Shown piece after piece: positions 32,307-44,033 of a DNA stretch of 64,000 nt (position 1 is the first letter of the stretch; every line of letters starts with the position of its first letter). Position numbers and translations under genes: made by a program. Source of the DNA: Dichetophora obliterata (Eukaryota; Arthropoda; Insecta; Diptera; Sciomyzidae); the NCBI GenBank assembly GCA_963920525.1, contig OY986438.1, positions 184,386,888 to 184,450,887 of the forward strand, read 5' to 3'. Below the pieces are notes generated by a model, which was not told the origin of the DNA, did no database searches, and saw nothing but the letters and a program-made list of their open reading frames with translations.

Positions 32307-35300
32307 GAATATAATCTGCAGCGTAAAATTTAAAAAATGCACCTTAACCACTTTTATATTTAAGTGTGGATAGAATGTTTTTATTTAATACAGTTTGTCA
32401 TTTTGTTAAAGCATTTCTTGAACCATTATCGTTTTTCTGCTTTTAAACATATTCAAAGCTGAATTTTTTTTTTTTAACCCACACTGTTGACCCAAAATTC
32501 ACTTCACTTGTTTTAAAAATTGTAATCAGAGCGAAAACAAAACCATTCAGATTGTATTTATTCTCGCACTCAAAGGATAAACCCCGATATAAGTCAAGTT
32601 GAGGTTAAGAGAAAAACGGAACACAATAACAACAAGAGTGGCATCAGGAACAGGAAAAATTGTGTCGGATATTTTATGGCTTGCTGCTTGGTTATTACAA
32701 TAAGACAAAGGCACAAACGCACCCAGACAAACACAACCACAGGCACACAAAGCCTACTGTAACCTTCTGCCTCCCCCCTCCCCCTCAAACACGATTAAGT
32801 TATACAGTTCAAGTGGTCGACTGGATGTTCTCATGCATGAGGACTACAATAATTATGTGCGAATATGAAGGATGTTTTCAATATAACTTTGTTTTGTTGT
32901 TTTTGTTGTTGGTGTTGTTGCTGTTAATGTTGGTAGTTTGTTTGTTACACAGCCAACTACTTACAAACAATTCAATATGGCCACCGGAAGTTTATATGTG
33001 TATTATTTATGTTTCCGATTTAGCTGCAAGGTTTTCAACACTGAAAATTATTTTGTTGTAGTTAGTAGAAAAATGCTCTAAAGGCTCTAGTCAACATGAA
33101 CAAACGTAAGCGGAAACGGAAATATCATATGTTGTTGGCTTTATATTTGAAATTTTATTTGGGTTTTTTTTTTTTTTTTTTGTTATTTATGCTGTGTCGT
33201 TAGTTTGTGTGCAAATATTATACATATTGCATAAGAGTTGATTTTTTTTATACAAACACAGATATGTCTTGTTTTCCCTTTAACTTGAAGAAAGTTTCTA
33301 TGATTTTTTACTGCCTGACATTAAAGCTAAATTTTGGGTCAATTTTTTATGAGTGGAAAGTTAGCTATATGGCACAATACAGAAATTTGCAGAAAGTTTA
33401 GCTATTTGACGCTTTTATTGGCAGCCATTTAGTTATGATTAGTTTTCTTTTTTTCCTAACTCATTTCATTTTCCTAGGTCGCTTTTTCGTTCAAAAACAG
33501 CCGCAGTCAACGACAGCTGGACCCCTCTTTGAAGTATAGTTGTTTTTCACCAAGCTATCACAAACATCCGTTGCGCTTTGTTTTTTTATTGTTTTCAATA
33601 ATAAAGTTTTTCACACTAAATTTATGAGAATTGTTGGAGACAATTGAGTTGTTAAGATTTTCCAATTTATGCTTTCTGCTTTCTGCTTTCTAGCAAAATT
33701 TACTTTTCTCTATTGGGTTTTTCTTGTGGCCGCTTTTGTTGGTGGTGTGGACAAAAAGTGAAAAGTGAGTAAGTAGGTAGCTATTCTTTAATTTGAATTT
33801 TCGCCACACTTGAGCAACCTCAGACGCAATGTTGCGTCAACGCAACTGAATGGCGCACAATTTATAAAACATATTTGTGTGAAATTGTTTTAATTGACGA
33901 GTCCTATTGATTTGAATGCCATTGTTTGAACATTAAAATCAAATTAACTCCTATTATTGTTATAACAGCTGTACAAACATTTACAGCCGACTTTTATATG
34001 TATATAATTGTTATGGTGATTTCTATGAGAAAAAAAAGAATGCAGCACTTATTTTTATTTCCATGCAGAGTATGTTTCCTTTTTCAATTTCTCTGCTAAG
34101 CGCATAACGTGCACTGAATTTGCAATGAAAACAAAGCCGTTTTCATTGAAAAATTCAGCAAAGTAATCACAGCTTAAATTTCTCTTTCCCTCTCGTTCTT
34201 TTTTTTATGCTCTTTTTCATGTCGTCGATTATATTTCTTTCGTAGCAATAATAGTAGCAGCTGACGTTACGCCATGAAAATACTTCTACAGGATATCTTT
34301 ACTTGAAATTCAACCCCGCAGGAAAATCTATTTTAAGCTCCAAGGAAAACTGCGTTGGCAGAATGAAATTTAATTTCCGTATGCAATACTAGTGGCAGCT
34401 ATCATGCTATAAAAGTTGGCAACCCTGCGGGAAAGCAAATCAGCATATATTTAACAAGACGAAAGATTTTATGAGCTCAAAAAACTTTACTTTTTACAAG
34501 GACGAAAGTAAAAATTCATCATGTTGCAAGAAAAACTCAGAGTCAACAATAAATTAAAGTAAACTAAAGTTAATGTAAAGGTAAAAAATTCAAAATGATA
34601 TATATTTCAATCTTATTCCTTACTCTTTTTTCTAAACTTTTTATTGAAAAGTTACTTAAACTTACTTCAAAAGTCTACAAAATGGCGCTACGAATGAACT
34701 CAGTGATGTCTTTTTCGTAGTTTCTATGATAATACGGTGCAATAGTCCAAAATCCCTAGGAAATGCTACCAATTTTCCTGTAGGTCTTGTTGAGTATAAC
34801 AAGACTGCATACCAGAAATTCGCCAAACACCCCCAAAATCTTGACTTATAGTTAAAAAAAAAACCGGTTTTTGTACCTTTGCGCACTTATAAGGCTGTAA
34901 CTTAGCCTATGTTGCACCGATTTTCAGTTTCTTACCAGATTTCAAGAGAAAAAACTCAGACCCTTTTTAACAACTAGAATTTGTATTTAAAATCAAGTAT
35001 GATTTAAACTATCGAACATTTAGAATTTGTATTTAAATCATATAAAATCAACATAAAAGTTATAAAGTTTTAGGCGGAAATAGATTTACACTTCAGACAT
35101 CCTGACTCGACATCCTTTCAAGATGATGCATGGGAAAAAGTTTACAGAAAGTTTGAAGTATAAAGAAAGGACAGAGCATGTCTGTCGGTTTTATTTAAGC
35201 CATGCTTATTTAAGCTTCAATTGTTCTTTTTTTATATTAATTTTAGTAAAAATCACACCCGATATGTACTGCTTAGTAGCTCAATTATGCTTGATTTTTT

Positions 35301-35920
35301 TCTTTTATTTTTTATTATTAATTTTAATAAATATCACACCCGATTTGTAAGTAACAGCTTACTAGACGCGAGAACTCAATGTTTGGCCCGGCCGAACTCG
35401 AATTTTACTAATTAAGCGTAAAGAGCTTTATTTACAATATTGGTGTCTTTGGTGACCCCCACTGAAATTTTTCGGCAAACATTTTCGTGGAATATTTTAA
35501 TCCTTAAATGTCCTTTTTTAAAGGATATTTTTTTATTTTCTCGATAAAAGGGTCAAATTGACCCATAAAGAGACCAGTTAGAGGGTTAAGATCTTCTACA
35601 AAAATAATCCTCATACAATTCCACAATACAACTCTGATCATAAGAATTCTCTCAGACATTAACTTACAGCATTTTTTTTTTTATATAGTATAATGCTCCC
35701 TTCGACCAAAAAATGAATACTTTAACCCACTGTAAAAAAAAACTTAGACGTGCTGGACCATAAGTTTGTTCTACAAAAATGATCTACTCAACATACCCTT
35801 TCAGAATTATGGGGTCGCTATTCTGTTCCAAAAATGCTGTTGGACTGTGTTATTAAGTTCAAAAAAATTGACAGTCATTTCTTGACAAGTGTAAACCGGG
35901 ACTGTCCATACTTTACTTTG
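32307..35920. other. Long AT-rich non-coding region
   Basis: No exon is supported. It holds TTG/GTT-rich sequence (32890-32930), a 17-nt T run near 33165-33181, repeated TTTCTGC words (33670-33690) and an 84-bp tandem pair at about 35234-35350 built on AAATATCACACCCGAT. A palindromic gggtcaaattgaccc lies near 35549. TATAAAAG at about 34408 has no gene attached. Confidence 0.45.
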
Positions 35921-35925
35921 ACGTA

Positions 35926-37211
35926 TTGGGGGTTGGAATTAATTTTAAAGGTTTTTTTTCGGTTTTTGAGCATTTATTTAGAAACAACGGTACAATGTAT
36001 ATTATTCAAAGTATTGTCCATCGTTAGCTACAACATTTTCCCATCTTTCTGGCAGCATATGGATTCCGCGCCGGAAGAACGATTCGTCTTTTGAGGCAAT
36101 CCACGAATCGACCCATTTTTTGGTATCCTCGTAAGAAGTGAAGCGCTGCTCAGCCAAGCCATGCGTCATCGATCTGAATAGGTGGTAGTCGGAAGGGGCT
36201 ATGTCTAGGCTATAAGGCGGGTGGGGTAGCACATCCCAATTCAGCGCCTCCAACGTTTCCTTGACGGTTCTTGCAACATGTGGCCGTGCGTTGTCATGTT
36301 GAAAAACCACTTTGTCGTGTCTTTTGGCATATTCCGGCCGTTTAACCTTTAATGCTCGGCTCAATTGCATCAATTGTTGTTGGTAGCGTTCCCCAGTGAT
36401 GGTTTCGTTAGGTTTTAGCAGCTCATAGTACACGACACCCTTCTGATCCCACCAAATACACAGCATAAGCTTGGCGCCATGAATATTCGGCTTGGCCCTC
36501 GATGTTGATGCATGGCCGGGTGGTCCCCACGATTTTTTTCGCTTAGGATTATCGTAATGGATCCACTTTTCATCGCCAGTGACAATACGATGCAAAAAAC
36601 TCTTCCTTTTATGCCGTTGAAGCAGTTGTTCGCACATGCAAAATCGCCGTTCAACGTCTCTCGGCTTCAACTGGTACGGCACCCAATTTCCTTGCTTTTG
36701 AATCATTCCCATGGCCTTCAAGCGTTTGCCGACCGTTGATAAGTCGACTCCCAATGATTCTGACAATTCTTGAAGGGTTTGACACGGGTCTTCATCGAGC
36801 AAAGCCTCCAATTCCTCATCTTCAAACTTTTTCGGCTGGCCCGGACGCTCTTTGTCTTCCGTATCAAAATCACCACTTTTAAACCGACGGAACCAGTACT
36901 CACAAGTAGAAATCGATGGAGCATAGTCCCCGTAAGCCCCAGTAAGCGTGTGTTGTGCTTCAACCGCTTTTTTTTCAAATGGAAGCACAAAAGTAAACCT
37001 TCCCGCAAATTGCGTTTTGTTGGAACGAAAGTCGACATGTTCACAGAGAAAAAAATATATGTTGCTTACACTTCAGTGGAATGACACATACTGAAAAATG
37101 AAGCTTAGACAATGTGCTTTGAAATGAATATAGTCACAGGTGTGCCCGATGCGATCTATTGATAGTTACGCCATCTCTTAGAAAACCTTTAAAACTAATT
37201 CCAACCCCCAA
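35926..37211 (-). mobile_element. mariner element, 1286 bp
   Basis: The ends ttgggggttggaattaattt (35926) and its near complement (to 37211) are inverted repeats of about 29 bp, each next to TA (35924-35925 and 37212-37213). Size and content fit a full-length mariner (DD34D). Confidence 0.94.
36002..37038 (-). pseudogene. mariner transposase, DD34D, one homopolymer frameshift near the N-terminus
   Basis: The start is MSTFVPTKRNLREGLLLCFH at 37038. In a run of eight A/T at 36968-36975 the reading shifts to KKAVEAQHTLTGAYGDY, and the rest is open to the stop at 36002. The first helix-turn-helix (STCEYWFRRFKSGDFD) and the second DNA-binding part (LQELSESLGVDLSTVGKRL) are present, as are the WVPYQL linker motif, TGDEKWIHYDN (D1), FQHDNARPHVA (D2) and PYSLDIAPSDYHLF (D3). 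D2 and D3 are separated by 34 residues. Overall length is about 345 residues, normal for mariner. The subfamily was not assigned. Confidence 0.93.
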
Positions 37212-37213
37212 TA

Positions 37214-37720
37214 CGTTTGAACGAGCACAATTATACCACTTTAATCGCAGCAATCAATAGTAGTGGCATCATTATAAGATAATTTCAAATTCAATATGCA
37301 ACTCTGACAAATTTTGTTCATTTTTGCAAGAACTTATTGAAAAGCTCCTGGAAGGGTTTTTGATTTAAGACTATGCAAGGATCCACAAAACGGAACAAGT
37401 TCGTGCTACGATAGCAAGTACCGACCTACTTCTTAAATATCTACCTTAGGCCGGGTCGATTTGTGGGGAGGCAAAAAAATCGCCCATTGCACAGTGAAAA
37501 TCGTATTCTAGGGATCAAAATAAGAAACTTTGCCCGAGAAACTATACCTCTAAAACGAATTCAAATGCCCCAAATTTTCCGTAGGGTCAAATTTTGAAAA
37601 ATCCCTCTTTGACCCATTTAGAGTGCCTCAATCGAGTCCAAATGTATGACCGACCTCTTCTAACTTTCTAGGGCCGATCCACCCATGCCAGTGGCACACC
37701 TCCTGGAAGCCCCCTAAAAT
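37214..37720. other. Non-coding spacer
   Basis: No gene seen. The GGCCGGGTCGATTTGTGGG segment near 37447 resembles a word at 18190, so part of this may be a dispersed repeat. Confidence 0.4.
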
Positions 37721-38281
37721 GGAACTGACACTTTAAACCTTCCTTCTTATGAGGATAGTTGAAAACTATTAAAAATGCAATCTTTAAATGAAAGAAGAAA
37801 GTCTGCAGATATGTTTTATTTACAGTAACTCATAACTGGTGTCTTCGATTCACCAGAACTCCTAACTCTTATAAATTTTAACACTAACCGTAGAAGCAGC
37901 AGAAACGCTAACAATTTAATTTACTTACCTTTTAGTAGAACAAATTATATGGCTACTGCTGCTTTAAATCGCAAGATTACCTTTGTTAACAACATTAGCT
38001 TTTTTGATGTTATCATATCGAAAGGTGAACTCAAAAGTAGATTGAAAACTAATGTATGATTAGATCTATGTAAACGCATGGTTAGTTGTTATGTCTTGTG
38101 TTGTTTCTAAGCCCAAGCCATATTATAGTGTTTAAATTTTTCTCACTTAAGATTATTTTGGACCACTTTTATCTATATCGTTGAGATATTTCAATGATAT
38201 AAAGGTTGGTTCTTAAAATTATCTAATGCGGAGAAAATGCGAAAAAGCTGTAGTAGCTGAACTCTATTGTTATTGCATGTG
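37721..38281 (+). pseudogene. 5'-truncated copy of the 42.6-47.4 kb LINE (3' end only)
   Basis: From about 37721 the sequence tracks the LINE copy from ORF2 position 46530 through its stop and 3' UTR to the shared end ctctattgttattgcatg. It covers the last ~110 codons, with a few indels and one stop near 37835. At about 38185 it lacks the MITE present in the longer copy, so it shows the uninterrupted 3' UTR. Confidence 0.92.
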
Positions 38282-38671
38282 TTTAAAAAAAGATAAATCT
38301 TATTAAAGGCCAAACTGTTAAAGGACATTCTTGTTCAAAACTATTTGTCTAAACTATTCCATCAAGTATGTATAATTTCAATTTAGATTAATACATAGTT
38401 CATAGCTTCTTTTGATTTTAATAAGATACTTTTCCAGCCTTAACAATATGTGTAATTAATGGTATTTTTTATATATGTTTTGGCAGATGAAAGATTTGTT
38501 TCCCTCCTTTTTTTTTTGTTCTATCTTTTTCCACCGACCGCATTGAGTGTTAAAAACGGAAAGAAATTTAAACTTAGCCATGGGGAAGTGGCTAAAAATT
38601 TTATTCCGCTTTATTAAGAACGTTTTGCACTTTCCTAAGCTTTGTTATAAAAATAATTATTTACTGTTTGG

Positions 38672-38854
38672 AATATAAATGAAGAAGTTCAGGAAGCAGC
38701 GCAACAACTGCAAGAAAATGCTGAATTAAAAGTTGCAACTCAATCTAGAGTTGCATTTGTAGGAGACCTACTAAATGAACATATAAAGGGATTTGTTTAT
38801 ATTACTGATACAGAACTTGCGTTCGGACATGTTGAATCCGTTTCTGCAAGTTAA
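38672..38854 (+). pseudogene. Coding-like fragment, unrecognised protein C-terminus
   Basis: An open stretch of about 60 codons ends at TAA and reads NINEEVQEAAQQLQENAELK, then VATQSRVAFVGDLLNEHIKG and FVYITDTELAFGHVESVSAS. The composition is protein-like, with a balanced amphipathic start, unlike the surrounding AT-rich noise. There is no start codon or clear splice acceptor, and an A-run follows the stop directly. It could be a terminal exon, a processed-gene relic or a transposon piece. I cannot name the family. Confidence 0.4.
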
Positions 38855-41800
38855 AAAAAAATCACTTATTTTTTGCCAATAAGATTTTTCTTGAGATAAA
38901 TTTTTTTTTCGTACGTAAAACTTTGAAGAAATAGAATTGGGACTTCAACTTTAATGTTATAAAACCAGTAAAAAACTAAAAAAAAGTTTTAGCATGGTGC
39001 ATTGTCAGGGCAAATTTAATTTTTACTCCAGTTTTTACTCGAAAGGTTACCTCTATGAAAAAGCTTAAAAAATAAAGCGTCTTTAAAATCATTCCAGGAA
39101 TACGTGTGATTATTTAACATTATTTTTAGCATTTTTGAGCTTTTCCAAAAATGGCCAAATCTCAAATATCCAAAATTTTTTTAATGAAATGTATGAAAAA
39201 ATGCACTTAAATCTTTCTTGGATAGCTCTTGAAACAGTTTTTCATTTTTTTTTTTTTTTTTAAATGATCAAAGAATTATTCATTAGGCAAAACAACCGTG
39301 AAAGACAGTTTACATTGCTTTTAACCGATGCTAGTGCTATGCCTTAACCTCGGCAAGCATTTCCAGCCCTTGGTTGTGTTCCTGTCCTTTAATTTTACAT
39401 TTCCCACAATTTAATTTTGAAGTTTTAGTTTTCCATAATTCTTAAATGTAGGAAATGCTCAAAGAAAGTTAAAAGAACCATGCCCGAGCGCACTCTCTTC
39501 ACTTGACTATAAAGGCCCACTTAAGTTTTATCATAAATCTGACCAATTCGAGTTGACCAAATCATACATATATGGACTTGGCAAATTTATGAAAAACTTA
39601 AAAATATCTCAAAAAATTCGTACGAAAATCACACCTGTTCTCTGATTGAACCTCAACACATATTGTTCAAGCAAAATTTTTCATAAAGGGGATAATTTGG
39701 GCTAAATGAAACCTGCAATTGTGTCTTTTTTTAAGGGTAAATACATATCAAATTACAGACATTCCGAGTTAAAAGATTAGCGGGCGAACAGCGGTCGAAC
39801 ATGGGTCGAATATGGCTTAAAAATAATCCAAAAAGTCTAGCGGCCGAAAGTTGGCTGGAACAAAGGCAAGGCCAAAATTAAGTTTGCATAGCCGAGATTA
39901 TTTAAAAATAGCGTCTGTACAACAAACAAAAATATTTAAAATTATACTTTTTTCGGTCTCTGTTTGGCATTAGCTAAAAAAGTTTTTATTTTTACTCGGG
40001 AATTATAAAGGTAAACTTGTTTTTGTTTAGACATAGAAAAAGTGTTCCATGTTTTATGAATTTACTTATCTGTAAGCAAAAAGGCAATAAAGCGATTAAA
40101 CAGGAAACTAAAATTGTGTCTAAAAACACATTCCACATTTCCATTTTTGTTTTTAAAGTACTTGAATAAAGATTCATTAATTGCTCCATCTAAGAAATAA
40201 TTTTGTGTGCTGGGTTACTTAGTAACGCAAGCAACAAACTATACTTGATAAATTTAATTTTCAAAGTGTAACAAAATGCCAGAGAACTGTGTTCAAATAG
40301 GCTCAGTTGGGCGTCTTTTCTCTATAGTAGTAATAATTTTTTAAAGCTCGTACTTATATATTCTCTTAGCTTAGTAACTTATTTAAATATTGTGTCGATG
40401 ACATAAAGTCATTTTCAAAAAGTTAAAAAAAAACAAAAAATTTATGAAATTGGTTATACCTTTTTTCGCCAAACTGTTTAACCCAACAGCTGTTTAATTT
40501 CATTAAAGTTCCGAACACTTCAAATCTTTAAGAGCAAACGACATAAACAAACACTTAAAAGTTTTAAAGGAAAATTGATAGCAGCAATAATAGAACAACA
40601 ACAATAACAACAACAACAACAACAAAAACAGCAGCAACGACAACACCAAAACTCAGCACAGTTCATTATATAATTGAAAGCGAAACGAAACCGAAAACAT
40701 TCAACTAACGGTTCAGGAAGTTTTATTCTAACAAGCGTTGAAGAAAAAGTCAAGCAAAACTTTGTGAATCCAAAAGTTATGAAGACAACAAGCTGACAGC
40801 TGTCAGAAACGAAAAGCAGCAGCTGGAACACTATTGAAAGTAATCTGCTCAGGGTAGTAAAAAAGCAAAGACAGAACAAAAACAATATCAACCATAATGG
40901 CATAAAAAGTAAGGGAAAAAATAACCAAAGAAAAAAAATTATAAACAAATAAAGTTGTCAAACAGCAATTGAAATGCTTATTAGCAAATCATAAATGAAA
41001 GCAACATTTAATAAAAGTATTATCAAACATGTCAAAGAAGTGGGGAAGTAAATAAACTTTTACGGACGAATACAAAGATTCTGAGAAATGCAGAAAATTT
41101 TCGAAATAAAAAATTCATCACCACGCATAAAATGCAAGCACTGAAATTTACAAAAACACCAATTTTCACTTCACTTCCTTAAGGAAGTGGTTATTATTTG
41201 AAGGTCAAAGCAGCTGCCCAAATAATTCTCTAAGCGCACATTACAGTTTAATTGTGCAAAAAGCTTTACTTACGACCAGCTCTTTGTCGACACAGATAGT
41301 ATAAATTTTGGGTGGGAGTTGCTTCATCAATGTTTTTATGATGCCTTTTCCATGAACAAGAAAGCACTACAAATTTCTATTCTATTGACAAAAACACACA
41401 ATATTCACACCATAAAGTTTTATGGCAAGAAAAAAATGTGTTTAACGTTTTTTTGCTCATTGTTAAACATTTCAACAATTGTTGCCTACTGTTGGTGCAA
41501 ACATTTTAACCATGAATAGCAGGAGATGAAAGGAAAATGGTACGGATATTGACAAAGCAACAACTGATTAACAATAGAAATGTTAACAAACTAATGAGAG
41601 TTGTTCGCTTTAACACGTTTAACTATTATAAATTTTATAAAATTATCGCAAAAAGAGGGAGTTAAGGTGTATTTTTTGAGTCATTTGCAATTTTCAGTTT
41701 ATCGGTTTGGCAGTTTGAATATTGAAGTTCGATTTAATTTTGATTTGATTATTCTTTTGATTATGATTTAAATCTTGAAATTAATTGAGCAAAATGTCTC

Positions 41801-42638
41801 TGGGTGATATGACCCAGTACCACAAAGCGTCGTTTCATCCACGGGAATTTCAATATTTGTTGATTGAAATATTATTTTTTTTTAGCCAATAAAAATACTT
41901 TTAACATCATAAATATAGTTCCAAGACAAACTATAAAGGTAAGGATATTATGTTATATTATTTCAAAAATAAATATATTACACTTTGTCATTCTTAGGGA
42001 AATGAATGTAATGAATAAACTGACCCAATCTCATAAACACTATATAAAAAAAAATTTAAATTTATTTAAATTTATTTTCAATTCACCAATTAAATGAATT
42101 TTTGGAGTTTTTCAACCAATCCTTCTTGTCACTTATATTCTTAAGGCAATCATAAGAAAAAGCTGCTTCAATAACAAGGGCACTTATACTACAAACCCTG
42201 GGGAGTGTAACAATGCCATTCCTTATGCAAATTTAAACAATCTTCACCATACAATTCCTTGCATTATTTTTGAATATATTGCTCTTTCTTTACTTGGTAC
42301 ATTTAAAATTGCATAAATAAATTTTTGTAAAGAATGTGTCTAAATATTGTTATGATTAATAAAAAGTGAGTGTAAGTACAAAAATAATTCTTTAAACTGA
42401 CGTTTTGGTTATTCCATAAACAGGGTGAACCGTCAAGTGTGCATAATATGTAAAATGGTATATCTTCAAAAGTACTGCATGAATTTTTATAGTTAATAGT
42501 TTTTTTAATAGGTAAAAGCATAACCTTTCTGATACAAATAATGCTTAGTTTAGTAGAAAAACTAAAAAACAAATCACAAGTTGTCTAGGCCCATTTTCCG
42601 AACTTTCGACCCGTATAACTTTTTAACCTTTTTTTTTC
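38855..42638. other. Long AT-rich non-coding region
   Basis: No gene supported. It contains a CAA microsatellite with CAG interruptions (40590-40640) inside a comparatively GC-richer block (40540-40900) that resembles insect 5' UTR sequence, plus poly-T runs near 39245-39261. A 32-codon frame starting MSLGDMTQYHK (41794) has a good AAAATG context but no support. Confidence 0.45.
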
Positions 42639-42671
42639 AGTTGATCTCGTATATAAGTTGGTGTCGGTTGT
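42637..42671 (+). promoter_or_regulatory. LINE internal promoter: Inr plus DPE
   Basis: TCAGTT at 42637-42642 matches the arthropod initiator TCAKTY, with A+1 at 42639. At +28 to +33 (42666-42671) the sequence is GGTTGT, an exact match to the DPE consensus RGWYVT at its required spacing. TATA-less Inr+DPE promoters are known for fly non-LTR elements. Confidence 0.72.
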
Positions 42672-43070
42672 GTTTTATCGTGTTATGTAAAAGCCTTTGT
42701 TTGTTATATTCGTGAGTGTATTAAAATAGTTAAAATAGTTTCAATATAGTAATTATTTAAATATCATATTTACTATACTAACAACATTAATATAAAACTG
42801 TTCGCTTAAATAATAATTGTGCATTTAAGTTGTGTAAGTTTAATTCTTGCATTTTAACTTTGTTTAACTTATTTAGTTAATGCAGTGTTGTTGTTGTTTT
42901 TGCATGCTTGCGGTGTTTTAGTTTCTTCTTTGTGCTGTGATTTGTTTATCTTCAGTTCAGTGAGTGTTGTTGTTTGTTTTTTGTTTTCTACTAAACTGTG
43001 CACACACTGTCTGAATAAAGTAACCCTGAAAGCACATTTTGCATCTGCTCATTTTTTTAAAAAATTAAAA

Positions 43071-43997
43071 ATGGATTATTTTTCTGCAGAAAATATCGTT
43101 GCTTGTTCTTTGGACGAACTTTGCAAAAGCCAAAACATTCTAAACCCCATGTTCAGCTGTTCTGGTCCATGTGAGCAGATGTTTCATGCATCTTGTGCCG
43201 GTATATCCAAGTCATGCCTTGACGACTTAAAATCTCAGCGATCAGGCCTTCGCTGGTACTGTGCTTCGTGTAGGGCACTTTCCCCAGATGAACTTTATTC
43301 AAAAATTAAGCTTTTTGGGGAAAGTCTTAACTCATTAAACAACAATTTTCGAGAAATTGTAACATTTTTTAGTGAAGTTAGGGCCGCACCCAGTACCAGC
43401 GTCTATGATGAAAATTCCATTTCGGAAAATATCCCGCTTTCTTTGTCACAGACTGTTTCTTCAGGGACACAAACAATCCTATCATCAGAAGACCACATTA
43501 TCGCAAAAAAAAAGAGAAAAAATAAAAAAAATAATAAGAAGCGAAAATCATCTAGATCTACTTCTCAGGCCAAGCAGCCCTCAGCACCGCTTTTGAACAG
43601 GAACACTCCAGTTACTTCCTCGTCACCTTCTAACATTCCTTCTTTGACTAATAGTTCAGTTTTGACTCCTATTGAGCCTAGAAATCTATCAAGCTTAAGG
43701 GCAGTGTCGAGGAAAAAAAATGTATTTATTTCACGTCTTCAGCCCGACACAACTGTTGAAAATGTATTGACTTTTATCAAACATAATAAATTGTTGAGTC
43801 AAAATGCATTTTGTTCATGCAAAAAAATAGGTAATAAACCTTCCCATGCTTCCTTTATTCTCACAGTTCCAGCTGAAGAGTTTGCAACTGTTCTAAACTC
43901 TAATTTGTGGACTGATAATATACTCGTTACAGAGTTTCAGCCTAAGAATAAGCCTAGAGGGACGACTCAAGCCGCTCGTCAATCCCAAAAAAACTGA
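43071..43997 (+). CDS. LINE ORF1 protein with PHD-like zinc finger
   Basis: Start chosen at MDYFSAENIVACSLDELC (43071, context AAAATGG). The frame is open further upstream to 42885, but that part is hydrophobic UTR translation. The N-terminal third holds a Cys/His finger: CSLDELC, FSCSGPCEQMFHASC and WYCASCR, resembling the PHD finger of CR1-group ORF1 proteins. A middle low-complexity region is Lys-rich (KKRKNKKNNKKRKS) then Ser/Thr-rich. The C-terminal KNVFISRLQPDTTVENVLTF to NILVTEFQPK segment looks like an RNA-binding (RRM-like) fold. It probably binds LINE RNA. It ends in AAA AAC TGA, overlapping the ORF2 frame. Confidence 0.85.
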   Translation: MDYFSAENIVACSLDELCKSQNILNPMFSCSGPCEQMFHASCAGISKSCLDDLKSQRSGLRWYCASCRALSPDELYSKIKLFGESLNSLNNNFREIVTFFSEVRAAPSTSVYDENSISENIPLSLSQTVSSGTQTILSSEDHIIAKKKRKNKKNNKKRKSSRSTSQAKQPSAPLLNRNTPVTSSSPSNIPSLTNSSVLTPIEPRNLSSLRAVSRKKNVFISRLQPDTTVENVLTFIKHNKLLSQNAFCSCKKIGNKPSHASFILTVPAEEFATVLNSNLWTDNILVTEFQPKNKPRGTTQAARQSQKN

Positions 43998-44033
43998 ATA
44001 GGTTATCCCTTTACTATCAAAATGTAAGGGGAT
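43988..44033 (+). promoter_or_regulatory. Candidate -1 ribosomal frameshift signal between LINE ORF1 and ORF2
   Basis: The ORF1 frame ends CA-A_AAA_AAC-TGA, a canonical X_XXY_YYZ slippery heptamer at 43988-43994 placed directly before the stop. After a 10-nt spacer, atccctttac (44005-44014) pairs with gtaaggggat (44024-44033) as a 10-bp stem with one G-U pair and a 9-nt loop. A -1 slip continues as LNRLSLYYQNVRGLRSK, in the ORF2 frame. Confidence 0.65.

Noticed and set aside
41794..41892. 32-codon frame MSLGDMTQYHK with good start context
   Set aside because: It is short, ends in poly-Phe from a T-run, and has no homology or clear splice site to support it.
42885..43070. N-terminal extension of LINE ORF1
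   Set aside because: It is hydrophobic and unlike a CR1-type ORF1 start. The Met at 43071 has better context and precedes the zinc finger directly.
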